Below, piece by piece: positions 8,415 to 17,680 of a stretch of DNA of 64,000 nucleotides (the first letter of the stretch is position 1; every line of letters begins with the position of its first letter). Both the position numbers and the translations under genes were made by a program. Origin of the DNA: Pseudomonas sp. Choline-02u-1 (lineage in GTDB: Bacteria; Pseudomonadota; Gammaproteobacteria; Pseudomonadales; Pseudomonadaceae); assembly GCF_002836515.1 (NCBI RefSeq), contig NZ_PJBC01000010.1, positions 1 through 64,000 on the forward strand. Reading direction: 5' to 3'. Below the pieces are notes generated by a model. That model saw only the letters and a list, made by a program, of their open reading frames with translations, ran no database searches and was not told where the DNA came from.

Positions 8415-9408
8415 TTTACAGATCGACGACATTAAAACCGACGAGAACGCCGCCATGGTGTTGTTGGTGGATGATCAGGCGATGATCGGCGAAGCGGTGC
8501 GCCGTGGGCTGTCGAATCAGGAAAACATCGACTTCCACTTCTGCTCTGACCCGCAGCAGGCCATCGCCCAGGCGGTGCGGATCAAGCCGACGGTAATCCT
8601 TCAGGATCTGGTGATGCCCGGCCTCGATGGCCTGAGCCTGGTGCGCGAATACCGCAATCATCCGGCGACCAGGGACATCCCGATCATCGTTCTGTCGACC
8701 AAGGAAGACCCGCTGATCAAGAGCGCGGCGTTCTCAGCTGGCGCCAACGATTATCTGGTGAAGCTGCCGGACACCATCGAACTGGTCGCGCGCATCCGTT
8801 ATCACTCGCGCTCCTACATGACCTTGCTGCAGCGCGACGCGGCGTACCGGGCGTTGCGGGTCAGCCAGCAGCAATTGCTCGACACCAATCTGGTGCTGCA
8901 ACGGTTGATGAACTCCGATGGCCTGACCGGGCTGTCCAACCGCCGCCACTTCGACGAGTACCTGGAACTGGAGTGGCGCCGTTCGCTGCGCGATCAGACG
9001 CAGCTGTCGTTGCTCATGATCGACGTGGATTACTTCAAATCGTACAACGACAGTTTCGGCCACGTCGAAGGCGACGAAGCCTTGCGCAAGGTTGCCGCAG
9101 CCATCCGTGATGCCAGTGCACGACCGTCGGATCTGCCGGCGCGTTACGGCGGCGAGGAGTTTGTGCTCGTCCTGCCGAACACCTCGCCGGGCGGTGCGCG
9201 GCTGTTGGCCGAGAAGCTGCGCCAGACCGTCGCGGCGCTGAAGATCCCACATAACACGCCGACCGAAGGCTCCAGTCTGACCATCAGCATTGGTCTGGCG
9301 ACCATGGTGCCGCAGTCCGGAAGCGATTGCCGGCTGCTGATTTCGGCGGCGGATCGCGGGTTGTATCTGGCCAAGAACAACGGGCGTAATCAGGTCGGGA
9401 TTGAATAG
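8407..9408 (+). CDS. wspR: WspR, response-regulator diguanylate cyclase
   Basis: A 333-residue output protein with a receiver domain (phospho-acceptor Asp67 in [11 protein letters not shown]), a helical linker (about 135-170) and a GGDEF domain with active-site GGEEF at 248-252. A product-inhibition I-site, RPSD (239-242), lies five residues before it. When phosphorylated by WspE it makes cyclic di-GMP from two GTP, promoting biofilm matrix production. AGGTGA lies six bases before the ATG. It is last in the operon and is followed by a REP doublet. Confidence 0.95.
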   Translation: MNDLQIDDIKTDENAAMVLLVDDQAMIGEAVRRGLSNQENIDFHFCSDPQQAIAQAVRIKPTVILQDLVMPGLDGLSLVREYRNHPATRDIPIIVLSTKEDPLIKSAAFSAGANDYLVKLPDTIELVARIRYHSRSYMTLLQRDAAYRALRVSQQQLLDTNLVLQRLMNSDGLTGLSNRRHFDEYLELEWRRSLRDQTQLSLLMIDVDYFKSYNDSFGHVEGDEALRKVAAAIRDASARPSDLPARYGGEEFVLVLPNTSPGGARLLAEKLRQTVAALKIPHNTPTEGSSLTISIGLATMVPQSGSDCRLLISAADRGLYLAKNNGRNQVGIE

Positions 9409-9421
9409 GCCCGCGATCCTG

Positions 9422-9497
9422 GTAGGAGCTGCCGAAGGCTGCGATCTTTTGATCTTGAAAGCAAAATCAAAAGATCGCAGCCTTCGGCAGCTCCTAC
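9422..9497. repeat. REP doublet, family B
   Basis: Two inverted copies of a unit starting TAGGAGCTGCCGAAGGCTGC and continuing into GATCTTTTGATC face each other and could form one long hairpin. The element lies just after wspR and may also stop transcription or protect the 3' end. The same element recurs at 13140, 15943, 22596, 39699 and, degenerate, 46872. Confidence 0.85.
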
Positions 9498-9610
9498 AGT
9501 GAGAATGCGTCAAGTGAATCACCCCCACACCCGCCAGACGGGCTGCCGCAGCAGCCTGTTTACGTTATACTCGCCGGCTTTCAAAAGTTCGCCAACGAGT
9601 GCTGCCCGTC

Positions 9611-10706
9611 ATGGAAATCAACCCGATCCTGAACACCATCAAGGACCTGTCCGAGCGCTCCGAAACTATTCGGGGGTATCTTTGACTACGATCAAAAGCA
9701 TGAGCGTCTGACCGAGGTCAATCGCGAGCTTGAAGATCCGAGTGTCTGGAACAAACCTGAATACGCCCAGGAGCTGGGCCGCGAGCGTGCCGCGCTGGCG
9801 CAGATCGTCGACACCCTCGACGAACTGAACGGCGGTCTGGCCGATTGCCGCGACCTGCTGGAAATGGCCGTCGAAGAGAACGACGAAGGCGCAGTGGGCG
9901 ATGTCGTCGCCGAGCTGGCCCGTCTCGAGGAAAATCTGGCCAAGCTGGAATTCCGCCGCATGTTCAGCCATGAAATGGACCCGAACAACGCCTACCTGGA
10001 CATCCAGGCCGGTTCCGGCGGTACCGAAGCGCAGGACTGGGCCAACATCCTGCTGCGCATGTACCTGCGCTGGGCCGACAAACGCGGTTTCGAAGCGACC
10101 ATCATGGAACTGTCCGCCGGTGAAGTCGCCGGTATCAAGGGCGCGACCGTGCATATCAAGGGCGAATACGCCTTTGGCTGGCTGCGTACCGAGATCGGCG
10201 TGCACCGTCTGGTGCGCAAGAGCCCGTTCGACTCCGGCAACCGCCGCCACACGTCGTTCTCCGCCGTTTTCGTCTCGCCAGAGATCGATGACAAGGTGGA
10301 AATCGAAATCAACCCGGCAGACCTGCGGATCGACACCTATCGCTCCTCCGGTGCCGGTGGTCAGCACGTAAACACCACCGACTCGGCGGTACGTATCACT
10401 CACGTACCGACCAACACCGTGGTCAGCTGCCAGAACGAACGTTCCCAGCACGCCAACAAGGACACCGCCATGAAAATGCTGCGGGCCAAGTTGTACGAGC
10501 AGGAAATGCAGAAGCGCAACGCCGCCTCGCAAGCGCTGGAAGACACCAAGTCGGACATCGGCTGGGGTCACCAGATCCGCTCTTACGTGCTCGATGCGTC
10601 GCGGATCAAGGATCTGCGCACCAATATCGAACGCAGCGATTGCGACAAGGTGCTCGACGGCGACATCGACGAATACCTGGAAGCCAGCCTGAAATCCGGC
10701 CTGTAA
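9611..10706 (+). CDS. prfB: Peptide chain release factor 2, with programmed +1 frameshift
   Basis: The ATG at 9611 opens 24 codons ending GGG-TAT-CTT followed by in-frame TGA at 9683-9685. Reading resumes in the +1 frame from GAC at 9684 and runs to 10706, giving about 364 residues, the normal RF2 length. The slippery CTT-TGA-C with an upstream G-rich Shine-Dalgarno-like element is the classical RF2 autoregulatory site. The body has the stop-reading tripeptide SPF (within VRKSPFDSG) and the peptidyl-hydrolysis GGQ motif ([10 protein letters not shown]). RF2 releases peptides at UGA and UAA. This is not a pseudogene. lysS follows and is probably co-transcribed. Confidence 0.95.
9669..9686 (+). 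promoter_or_regulatory. prfB recoding site (CTT TGA C)
   Basis: A G-rich run at 9672-9676 sits just before TAT-CTT-TGA-C. When RF2 is scarce the ribosome pauses at the poorly terminated UGA and slips forward one base, which makes more RF2. The arrangement matches the site known from E. coli and most bacteria. Confidence 0.93.
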
Positions 10707-10715
10707 CACCCTCTG

Positions 10716-10756
10716 TGGGAGCGGGCTCGCCCGCGATCCCCAGCCGAAGGCTGGGG
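10716..10756. repeat. Single REP-like unit and a small hairpin
   Basis: A solitary family A-like unit (GGGAGCGGGCTCGCCCGCGA) is followed by a compact CCCCAGCC-GAA-GGCTGGGG stem-loop at 10738-10756. Both lie in the 79-bp gap between prfB and lysS. There is no T-run, so transcription into lysS may continue. Confidence 0.6.
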
Positions 10757-10785
10757 GCAACGAACCTGATGGAATACTTAAAGAC

Positions 10786-12288
10786 ATGAGCGACCTACAA
10801 CTCGACCCGCAAGCCCTGCAACAGGAAGAAAACTCCCTGATCGCCCTGCGCAAGGAAAAGCTTGCTGCCGAGCGCGCCAAGGGCAATGCCTTCCCCAACG
10901 ACTTCCGCCGCGAAAACTACTGCGATGCCTTGCAGAAACAGTACGCGGACAAGACCAAGGAAGAGCTGGCAGAGGCTGCAATCCCGGTCAAGGTCGCCGG
11001 TCGCATCATGCTCAACCGTGGCTCGTTCATGGTGATCCAGGACATGACCGGGCGCATTCAGGTCTACGTCAATCGCAAGACCTTGCCTGAAGAAACCCTG
11101 GCCGCGGTGAAAACCTGGGACATGGGCGACATCATTGCTGCCGAAGGCACCCTGGCGCGTTCCGGCAAGGGTGACCTCTACGTAGAAATGACCAATGTCC
11201 GGCTGCTGACCAAGTCGCTGCGCCCGCTGCCGGACAAGCACCACGGCCTGACCGACACCGAGCAGCGCTATCGTCAGCGTTACGTTGACCTGATCGTCAA
11301 CGAAGACGTGCGCCAGACGTTCCGCGTACGTTCGCAAGTGATCGCGCACATCCGCAGCTTCCTGATGAAGCGCGACTTCCTCGAAGTCGAAACGCCGATG
11401 CTGCAGACCATTCCCGGCGGCGCTGCGGCCAAGCCGTTCGAAACCCACCACAATGCGCTGGACCTGCCAATGTTCCTGCGTATTGCCCCTGAGCTTTATC
11501 TGAAGCGTCTGGTGGTTGGCGGTTTCGAGAAGGTCTTCGAGATCAACCGCAACTTCCGTAACGAAGGCGTTTCGACCCGCCACAACCCTGAATTCACCAT
11601 GTTGGAGTTCTATCAGGCGTACGCCGATTACGAAGACAACATGGACCTCACCGAAGAACTGTTCCGCGAACTGGCGCAGCTGGTTCTGGGCAGCACCGAC
11701 GTCCCGTATGGCGACAAGGTGTTCCACTTCGGTGAGCCGTTCGTGCGTCTGTCGGTGTTCGACTCGATTCTCAAGTACAACCCTGAGCTGACCGCCGATG
11801 ATCTGAATGACATCGACAAGGCTCGCGCCATCGCCAAGAAGGCCGGCGCCAAGGTGCTTGGCTTCGAAGGTCTGGGCAAGCTGCAAGTGATGATTTTCGA
11901 AGAGCTGGTGGAGCACAAGCTGGAGCAGCCGCACTTCATCACGCAGTACCCGTTCGAAGTGTCGCCGCTGGCCCGTCGCAACGATGAGAACCCGAACGTC
12001 ACCGACCGTTTCGAGCTGTTCATCGGTGGTCGTGAAATCGCCAACGCCTATTCCGAGTTGAACGACGCGGAAGACCAGGCCGAACGCTTCATGGCGCAGG
12101 TGGCCGACAAGGACGCCGGTGACGACGAAGCCATGCACTATGACGCCGACTTCGTTCGGGCGCTGGAGTACGGCATGCCGCCAACGGCCGGTGAAGGCAT
12201 CGGCATTGATCGTCTGGTGATGTTGCTGACCAACTCGCCATCGATCCGCGATGTGATCCTGTTCCCGCACATGCGACCGCAAGCGTAA
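10786..12288 (+). CDS. lysS: Lysyl-tRNA synthetase (class II)
   Basis: A 500-residue class IIb synthetase that charges tRNA-Lys with lysine. An N-terminal OB-fold anticodon-binding domain (about residues 60-150, [20 protein letters not shown]) precedes the catalytic core with motif 2 ([18 protein letters not shown]) and motif 3 ([12 protein letters not shown]). The family is typically about 500 residues. The prfB-lysS order is conserved across gammaproteobacteria. An intrinsic terminator follows immediately. Confidence 0.97.
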   Translation: MSDLQLDPQALQQEENSLIALRKEKLAAERAKGNAFPNDFRRENYCDALQKQYADKTKEELAEAAIPVKVAGRIMLNRGSFMVIQDMTGRIQVYVNRKTLPEETLAAVKTWDMGDIIAAEGTLARSGKGDLYVEMTNVRLLTKSLRPLPDKHHGLTDTEQRYRQRYVDLIVNEDVRQTFRVRSQVIAHIRSFLMKRDFLEVETPMLQTIPGGAAAKPFETHHNALDLPMFLRIAPELYLKRLVVGGFEKVFEINRNFRNEGVSTRHNPEFTMLEFYQAYADYEDNMDLTEELFRELAQLVLGSTDVPYGDKVFHFGEPFVRLSVFDSILKYNPELTADDLNDIDKARAIAKKAGAKVLGFEGLGKLQVMIFEELVEHKLEQPHFITQYPFEVSPLARRNDENPNVTDRFELFIGGREIANAYSELNDAEDQAERFMAQVADKDAGDDEAMHYDADFVRALEYGMPPTAGEGIGIDRLVMLLTNSPSIRDVILFPHMRPQA

Positions 12289-12299
12289 ACGTTTCAGTT

Positions 12300-12328
12300 A
12301 AAAAGCCGCCTAAAACAGGCGGCTTTTT
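12300..12328 (+). terminator. Intrinsic terminator after lysS
   Basis: A perfect stem AAAAGCCGCCT/AGGCGGCTTTT with an AAAAC loop, followed by a T tract, lies twelve bases after the lysS stop. It separates lysS from the TetR gene. Confidence 0.9.
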
Positions 12329-12390
12329 ATTGCCTGTCTGGTACAAATGTATCAGTTGGTTACTTTGGAATTAGTAGAGGAAGTGCTGTC

Positions 12391-13107
12391 GTGATGGGTG
12401 CAATAGCTCAAGAAGGCGCAGCGGGTATCGCCACTGCGGTCGCTGAAAGTGTTCAGTACCAGGGCCGCAAGGCCAGCCGACAGGGCAGTGAGCAGCGTCG
12501 CCAGGACATTCTCGACGCGGCGATGCGCATTGTCGTGCGCGACGGCGTGCGTGCCGTGCGCCATCGTGCGGTGGCGGCCGAGGCCGGTGTGCCGTTGTCG
12601 GCGACCACGTATTACTTCAAGGACATCGACGACCTGCTCACCGATACCTTCGCCCAGTACGTGGAACGCAGCGCGGCGTACATGGCCAAGTTGTGGATCA
12701 ACAACGAAGGCCTGCTGCGCGAAATGGTGGTCAGTGCCGACGGTAGTCCGGAGTCGCGTTCGCAACTGGCCGACGACATTGCGCGGTTGATGGCCGATTA
12801 CGTGCATCGGCAACTGATCAATCGCCGTGAGCATCTGATGGCCGAACAGGCGTTCCGCCAGGAAGCGCTGCTCAACCCGCGTCTGGCCATTCTGGTGCGC
12901 TCGCATCAGCAGATTCTGTTGCAGGGCACTTGCCAGTTGTTCCAGGTGCTGGGCTCGCGTGAACCGCAGCAGGATGCCAAGGTGTTGACGGCGATTATCG
13001 GACGGATGGAATATCAGGGCCTGCTCAACGACGCCGAGCCCTTGGCTGAAGAGGACATGCTCGGGATCCTGACGCGCTATATGCACCTTGTATTGGCGTC
13101 GGTGTAA
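12391..13107 (+). CDS. TetR/AcrR family transcriptional regulator
   Basis: A 238-residue regulator. After about 25 unstructured residues comes a TetR DNA-binding domain (about residues 30-85), with helix-turn-helix AVAAEAGVPLSATTYYFKDIDDLL and the usual TYYxFxDxDxLL pattern. The C-terminal ligand and dimer domain is not recognisable. The start is GTG at 12391 with AGAGGAAG seven bases upstream; the ATG at 12394 is an alternative. It stands alone after the lysS terminator. It probably corresponds to the TetR gene found next to lysS in other Pseudomonas. The effector and targets are unknown. Confidence 0.88.
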   Translation: MMGAIAQEGAAGIATAVAESVQYQGRKASRQGSEQRRQDILDAAMRIVVRDGVRAVRHRAVAAEAGVPLSATTYYFKDIDDLLTDTFAQYVERSAAYMAKLWINNEGLLREMVVSADGSPESRSQLADDIARLMADYVHRQLINRREHLMAEQAFRQEALLNPRLAILVRSHQQILLQGTCQLFQVLGSREPQQDAKVLTAIIGRMEYQGLLNDAEPLAEEDMLGILTRYMHLVLASV

Positions 13108-13139
13108 CACAATGCCGTCCGTCTGACGCCGATCCCCCT

Positions 13140-13222
13140 GTGGGAGCTGCCGAAGGCTGCGATCTTTTGATCTGCTTTTAGAAGGCCAGGGTCAAAAGAT
13201 CGCAGCCTTCGGCAGCTCCTAC
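13140..13222. repeat. REP doublet, family B
   Basis: Inverted copies of the GGAGCTGCCGAAGGCTGCGA unit with arms extending into GATCTTTTGA lie in the gap between the TetR gene and the QEGLA-motif gene. They could act as a transcription barrier. Confidence 0.85.
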
Positions 13223-13275
13223 AGGGGGCCCGCGCCCAGTCATTCAAAGCGTCACGTTTTCTACAGGAGTTTCGG

Positions 13276-14553
13276 GTGGACGATTACCAGCAGACGATAC
13301 GCATGTTGTCCGATCGCATTGTGCTGGCGCAGACGCCGATCCGCGTGCTCGATGCGGTCAAGTGGGACGACAACGTGCGCAAGGGCTTCCTCAAGGCCAA
13401 AGGCAAGGAAATGCCGGCGGTGGATCGCGACTACTACCTCAACCGCCCGCTGTCGTTTGATTCAAGCCAGGTCAAACTGGAATTCCAGAACATCGAACGC
13501 GACATCACCCGCCAGCTCGGCCAGTTCAATCCGGTCGGGCAGATCATGCGCCGCATGTGCAAGGAATACCGCATGGTGGTGCGCATGCTGGAGGCGCGCG
13601 GCACCGAGGACTTCGGCCTGATTTCGCAGGAGCTTTACGGCGCAGCGTCCGATGCCTTCCACGCCGGCGACCCGACGTTGGCCGACCTCGGCCTGATGAT
13701 GTCCGATTACCTGAATAACATCGATGGGCGCGGCGACCTCAAGGACGAACCGAAAATTCTTACCGCCAAGGACGCGGTGCACCTGCTGCAAACCCGCTTG
13801 AACAAGGTGTTTGGCGAGGCCGAAGAAACCATTCGCGTGTTCGAGTCCGATGGCATTGTTGCCGACGCCGCAGCGGGCGCCGACTACATCAAGATCCGCA
13901 CCGACGCGCTGTTCAACGACCGCGACGTGCGTGCGCTGGAAGTTCACGAAGGCCTGGTGCATGTCGGCACCACGCTCAACGGTTTGAACCAGCCGATCTG
14001 TACCTTCCTGTCGAAAGGCCCGCCCTCGTCGACGGTGACCCAGGAAGGGCTGGCGATCCTGATGGAGATCATTACTTTCGCCTCCTACCCGAGTCGCTTG
14101 CGCAAACTGACCAACCGCACCCGTGCGATTCATATGGTCGAGGAGGGCGCGGACTTCTTGCAGATCTACGAATTCTTCCGCGAGCAGGGTTTCGAAATGG
14201 CCGAAAGCTACGGTAACGCCAGCCGGGTCTTCCGTGGCTCGACACCGACCGGTCTGCCATTCACCAAAGACTTGTCCTACCTCAAGGGCTTCATCATGAT
14301 TTACAACTACATTCAGTTGGCCGTGCGCAAGGGCAAGCTTGAGCAGATTCCGCTGTTGTTCTGTGGCAAGACTACGCTGGAAGACATGCGGACTTTGCGT
14401 CAGCTGGTGGATGAAGGGCTGGTGGTGCCACCCAAATATCTGCCGGATCAGTTCCGTGACATGAATGCGTTGTCGGCGTGGATGTGTTTCTCCAACTTCC
14501 TCAACCATTTGAGCCTGGACCGGATTGAGGCGGACTATTCCAATATCCTCTAA
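13276..14553 (+). CDS. QEGLA-motif protein (DUF1704 family), putative zinc metallopeptidase
   Basis: A 425-residue protein of the family annotated as flavohemoglobin expression-modulating QEGLA motif protein. Visible signatures are HEGLVH at 224-229 and QEGLA at 256-260. An HExxxH helix followed about 30 residues later by a glutamate is the metal-binding layout of the MATCAP tubulin tyrosine carboxypeptidases, which share the DUF1704 fold; a zinc peptidase role here is inferred from that. There is no signal peptide, so it is cytoplasmic. The start is GTG at 13276 with AGGAG eight bases upstream. Its bacterial substrate is unknown, and the link to flavohemoglobin comes from family annotation only. 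Confidence 0.85.
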   Translation: MDDYQQTIRMLSDRIVLAQTPIRVLDAVKWDDNVRKGFLKAKGKEMPAVDRDYYLNRPLSFDSSQVKLEFQNIERDITRQLGQFNPVGQIMRRMCKEYRMVVRMLEARGTEDFGLISQELYGAASDAFHAGDPTLADLGLMMSDYLNNIDGRGDLKDEPKILTAKDAVHLLQTRLNKVFGEAEETIRVFESDGIVADAAAGADYIKIRTDALFNDRDVRALEVHEGLVHVGTTLNGLNQPICTFLSKGPPSSTVTQEGLAILMEIITFASYPSRLRKLTNRTRAIHMVEEGADFLQIYEFFREQGFEMAESYGNASRVFRGSTPTGLPFTKDLSYLKGFIMIYNYIQLAVRKGKLEQIPLLFCGKTTLEDMRTLRQLVDEGLVVPPKYLPDQFRDMNALSAWMCFSNFLNHLSLDRIEADYSNIL

Positions 14554-14573
14554 CCCCAACCCGTCTATCCCCT

Positions 14574-14661
14574 GTGGGAGCGGGCTTGCTCGCGAAAGCG
14601 GTCTGATATTCAAAAAAGGTGTCGACTGACACACCGCCTTCGCGAGCAAGCCCGCTCCCAC
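14574..14661. repeat. REP doublet, family A
   Basis: Two inverted copies of GGGAGCGGGCTTGCTCGCGA flank about 45 bp of spacer, between the QEGLA gene and the hydrolase gene. This is the classic REPIN layout described in P. fluorescens. Confidence 0.87.
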
Positions 14662-14706
14662 CGGTTTGATTTGTGTTCAGCTCTTTTCTCTGCGAGGTTT
14701 CACCGG

Positions 14707-15612
14707 ATGAGAATCCTCGGCATTCTTTGCCTGCTCTTGACCCTCGGCGGTTGCAGTTCGCTGCTGTTCTACCCGGAGCCGGGTCAGGTCTTCACCCCGG
14801 ACAAAGCCAAACTCGAATACCGCACCGTCACTCTGGTCACCGCTGATGGCTTGAAGCTCAACGCCTGGTGGCTGCCGGCCAAATCCGGCGTCGAGGTCAA
14901 AGGCACGGTCCTGCATTTGCACGGCAACGGCGGCAATCTGCCGATGCACCTGGGCGGCAGTTGGTGGTTGCCGAAGCATGGCTATCAGGTGCTGCTGGTC
15001 GACTATCGTGGCTACGGTTTGTCCGAGGGCAAACCGAGCCTGCCGGCGATTTATCAGGACATCGACGCGGCGTTCGCCTGGCTCGACAACGCGCCCGAGG
15101 TCAAGGGCAAACCGCTGGTGCTGCTCGGGCAGAGCCTCGGTGGCGCCATGGCTGTGCATTGGCTGGTGCAACATCCTGAGCGTCAAAAACAGCTCAAGGC
15201 GCTGGTGCTGGATGGCGTGCCGGCCAGTTATCGCAGCGTCGGCCAGTTTGCCCTCAGCACTTCCTGGCTGACCTGGCCGTTGCAGGTGCCGCTGTCGTGG
15301 CTGGTGCCCGACGGCGACAGCGCAATCAACTCGATGGCGCAGCTGACGGGCGTGCCCAAGCTGATCTTCCACAGCATCGACGATCCGCTGGTGCCGATGG
15401 CCAACGGCATTCGCCTGTATCAGGCAGCGCCCCCGCCGCGCGTGTTGCAGCTGACCCGTGGCGGTCATGTGCAAACCTTTGGCGACCCGGTGTGGCGCCA
15501 GGTCATGCTGCGCTATCTCGACGATCCCGAACACTTCGACGGCCTGCGCCGCCTCGGCGAAATCCCCAACTATCCGCCGCCCCCGAATTCCGAAGATGAG
15601 ACCCCGCAATGA
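14707..15612 (+). CDS. Alpha/beta hydrolase, predicted lipoprotein
   Basis: A 301-residue hydrolase with a lipoprotein signal peptide (MRILGILCLLLTLGGC, lipidation Cys16). The fold is an alpha/beta hydrolase of the BEM46/YfhR type, with oxyanion region HLHGNGGN, nucleophile Ser143 in GQSLGGA, a likely catalytic Asp in SIDDPLVP and His in GGHVQTF. The ATG at 14707 is chosen because it begins the signal peptide and has GAGG upstream; the frame is open further upstream into the REP-adjacent region. The substrate is unknown. The next gene overlaps its end by four bases. Confidence 0.87.
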   Translation: MRILGILCLLLTLGGCSSLLFYPEPGQVFTPDKAKLEYRTVTLVTADGLKLNAWWLPAKSGVEVKGTVLHLHGNGGNLPMHLGGSWWLPKHGYQVLLVDYRGYGLSEGKPSLPAIYQDIDAAFAWLDNAPEVKGKPLVLLGQSLGGAMAVHWLVQHPERQKQLKALVLDGVPASYRSVGQFALSTSWLTWPLQVPLSWLVPDGDSAINSMAQLTGVPKLIFHSIDDPLVPMANGIRLYQAAPPPRVLQLTRGGHVQTFGDPVWRQVMLRYLDDPEHFDGLRRLGEIPNYPPPPNSEDETPQ

Positions 15613-15938
15613 CTGAAGAACGTAATGCCATCCCGCTGATCATCACCGGTATCTGCAGCATCCTCGGCACCGTCGGGGCGCTGTGGTACTACGGCTACCT
15701 GCATTTTGCCAAGCCGGAGGATGCGTTGCTGCTCAGCGAATTCACCATGCTCAAGACCGTGCCGGGCGAAGACTACAAAGTTTCTGTGACCCCCGCGCCA
15801 CAAGTGGCGCAGTGCATTGATGGCGTGCTGGTGCTGTTTGATACCGAGCAGAAAGGCCTGACCGGGGTGTTGGTCAATGCGCAGAAGAAAGCGGTGCGTT
15901 GCATGGGTGAAGAGACCCCACAAAAACTACAGCCTTAA
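15609..15938 (+). CDS. Conserved hypothetical membrane-anchored protein
   Basis: A 109-residue protein with one N-terminal transmembrane helix (about residues 8-28, IPLIITGICSILGTVGALWY), then a small soluble domain with two cysteines (QCIDG and RCMGE) that might pair in the periplasm. It starts with ATGA overlapping the hydrolase gene stop, so the two are translationally coupled and may act together in the envelope. No recognised family. Confidence 0.78.
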   Translation: MTEERNAIPLIITGICSILGTVGALWYYGYLHFAKPEDALLLSEFTMLKTVPGEDYKVSVTPAPQVAQCIDGVLVLFDTEQKGLTGVLVNAQKKAVRCMGEETPQKLQP

Positions 15939-15942
15939 AAGC

Positions 15943-16016
15943 AAAGATCGCAGCCTTCGGCAGCGCCTACAGGAGATGGATTCCCATGTAGAAGCTGCCG
16001 AAGGCTGCGATCTTTT
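15943..16016. repeat. REP doublet, family B, opposite arrangement
   Basis: The two family B units here point the other way relative to each other (GATC tails outward, TAG ends inward), unlike the doublets at 9422 and 39699. Mismatches (GCGCCTAC, GTAGAAGC) suggest an older element. Confidence 0.75.
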
Positions 16017-16023
16017 AATCTTC

Positions 16024-16059
16024 AAAAACCCCCGCCTGATCACTGAGGCGGGGGTTTTT
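16024..16059. terminator. Bidirectional intrinsic terminator
   Basis: A perfect stem AAAAACCCCCGCCT/AGGCGGGGGTTTTT with an eight-base loop has A and T tracts on both sides. It serves the plus-strand hydrolase operon and the convergent minus-strand lptF gene. Confidence 0.92.
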
Positions 16060-16076
16060 GCGTTACGACGTAAAGC

Positions 16077-16865
16077 TTAGTTCGAGCTCACCGAAGAACG
16101 CGGTGCAACCGGTTGGTTGTCGTTGGAAATGGTCACTTCCACACGACGGTTCATCGCACGGCCCGAGACGCTGCCGTTATCCGCTACCGGGTATTCCTTG
16201 CCATAACCCTGAGCGACGATGCGCGAAGGATCGACGCCCATTTTGATCAGGGCCATCTGCACGGAAGTCGCGCGACGCTCGGACAGCGACTGGTTGTAGC
16301 TCGCGGTGCCGGTGCTGTCGGTGTAACCCTCGACGATCACTTTGCGATCCGGGTTTTCCTGAAGGAATTGCGCCAGTTTGTTGATGTTCACCAGACCGCT
16401 GGATTTCAGATCAGCCTTGTTGGTGGCGAACAGCACGTCACCGAACGTCACCAGCGTACCGCGATCGGTCTGCTTGGCGTTGAGGCTGTCCTGCAGTTGT
16501 TTGATCTGCTGGTCACGGGCATCCAGACGGGCCTGGGCGCGTTGGGCAGCGGCGTTCTTCAGGTTGTTTTCAGCGGTGCGCAGGGCGATGGTCTGCTTGG
16601 CCACTTCCACGCGCTGGTTGGTCAGATAAGCCAGTTGGTCAACCTTGGCCGCGTCTTCCTTGTCCAGATAAGCCTTGTCGGCCTTGTCCAGATAATCGCT
16701 GGCGTCTTTGGTTTCCAGTGCCGCGACTTTGCTCGCCTGTGGGTTGGCCTGCAGGCCGGCGTAGTTGGTGCGCGCCTGTTCCAGGTTCGGGTTAGGCGGG
16801 GTGGAGCAGGCAGCCAGTGCAACGCTTGCGGCCAGAAGAGCGGGAATCATCAGTTGCTTACGCAT
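16077..16865 (-). CDS. lptF: OmpA-family outer-membrane lipoprotein (LptF-type)
   Basis: A 262-residue lipoprotein with signal MRKQLMIPALLAASVALAAC (Cys20), an alanine-rich coiled-coil region (about 40-125) and a C-terminal OmpA-like peptidoglycan-binding domain. The latter includes VTFGDVLFATNKADL, VEGYTDSTGT and NQSLSERRATSV. It should tether the outer membrane to the cell wall. It matches the P. aeruginosa lipoprotein called LptF (lipotoxin F), which is unrelated to the LPS exporter subunit LptF. AAAGGA lies ten bases before the ATG. The DUF4398-type gene is 54 bp upstream, probably in the same operon. Confidence 0.88.
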   Translation of the reverse strand: MRKQLMIPALLAASVALAACSTPPNPNLEQARTNYAGLQANPQASKVAALETKDASDYLDKADKAYLDKEDAAKVDQLAYLTNQRVEVAKQTIALRTAENNLKNAAAQRAQARLDARDQQIKQLQDSLNAKQTDRGTLVTFGDVLFATNKADLKSSGLVNINKLAQFLQENPDRKVIVEGYTDSTGTASYNQSLSERRATSVQMALIKMGVDPSRIVAQGYGKEYPVADNGSVSGRAMNRRVEVTISNDNQPVAPRSSVSSN

Positions 16866-16919
16866 AATTTGTCGTCCTTTCTATCGATAAGAGTTTCAGC
16901 TTTGCGGTCGGATGCGCGC

Positions 16920-17324
16920 TTACTGCACAGTGCGCTGGCTTTCCTGACGCAGTTCCTGAACACCTTTCTGGGAATCCTTCACAGCCTGTTCGGCCTTGGC
17001 GGCCTGAGCCTTGCGTTCGGCGACGCGAGCGTCCCATTCAGCCTGTTCGGACAGGCGACGAGCCTCGTCATACTTCTTGTCATGCATGGCGATTTCAGCT
17101 TGTTTCAGTTTGTCCTGAGCCTGCTTCATTTCCACTGCAGCGAACTCGGTACCGCCAGCGCTGACGGCGCTGTTGACGGCCGACTGGGTCACGGCGTACT
17201 GCTCGGTCGGTGGGTTACCCGCGCAACCCGCGAGCACGAAGCTGGTGCCGATGGCCAGAGCGGCCAGTTTCAGACCGCGCAGGTGGGAAAACGAGGTTTG
17301 GGTTTTCATGGTCTTCAACTCCAT
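16920..17324 (-). CDS. DUF4398-type lipoprotein
   Basis: A 134-residue protein with a lipoprotein signal ending FVLAGC, then an alanine-, glutamine- and lysine-rich helical body (about 45-130) predicted to form a long coiled coil. It matches the DUF4398 lipoproteins found upstream of the OmpA-like lptF. ATG 17324 has AGGAGA six bases away; a second ATG at 17309 with GGAG would give a more normal signal peptide, so the true start is uncertain. It probably works with LptF at the outer membrane or wall; that is inference from pairing. Confidence 0.82.
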   Translation of the reverse strand: MELKTMKTQTSFSHLRGLKLAALAIGTSFVLAGCAGNPPTEQYAVTQSAVNSAVSAGGTEFAAVEMKQAQDKLKQAEIAMHDKKYDEARRLSEQAEWDARVAERKAQAAKAEQAVKDSQKGVQELRQESQRTVQ

Positions 17325-17340
17325 TAGGCATCTCCTGAAA

Positions 17341-17573
17341 ATACAACTGAATCCATCCTGGCAGAGGAGCCGAAAGCATCGCTTGTTGACGCGAATTGAA
17401 ACGCTCGTTCCAGGCGTGGTTACCTGTTCCGACCGGCGGCATTTTTGAAAAGTTCAGAAAAGATGGCCTATCGCCAAAAATTAAATTGACCGTTTGGACA
17501 AGGCTCTGGGACGGGAACTTTGGCGGTTTGAAGCGGTACGCGCGGGGCGTTAAACAAGCGTAAAAAGATCAAA
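17341..17573. other. Intergenic region, no gene recognised
   Basis: This is the upstream region of the two-lipoprotein operon. It is more AT-rich than its surroundings near 17455-17490. It should hold the promoter, but I cannot pick a convincing -35/-10 pair. Confidence 0.5.
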
Positions 17574-17574
17574 T

Positions 17575-17662
17575 GTGGGAGCGAGCCTGCTCGCGAATAC
17601 GGTTTATCAGGCACTGCAGATGTTGGCTTACAAACCGCATTCGCGAGCAAGCTCGCTCCCAC
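17575..17662. repeat. REP doublet, family A
   Basis: Inverted copies of GGGAGCGAGCCTGCTCGCGA and its partner lie immediately downstream of the minus-strand 114-residue gene, with about 44 bp between them. Confidence 0.85.
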
Positions 17663-17680
17663 AGGTTGAGGTGTTCCAGG

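Noticed and set aside
9864..10706. Short prfB start at 9864
   Set aside because: The gene starts at 9611 and is read through the frameshift; this is only the downstream part.
16077..16865. lptF as the LPS-export permease LptF
   Set aside because: It is a soluble OmpA-domain lipoprotein, not a six-helix permease; the shared name is a coincidence.
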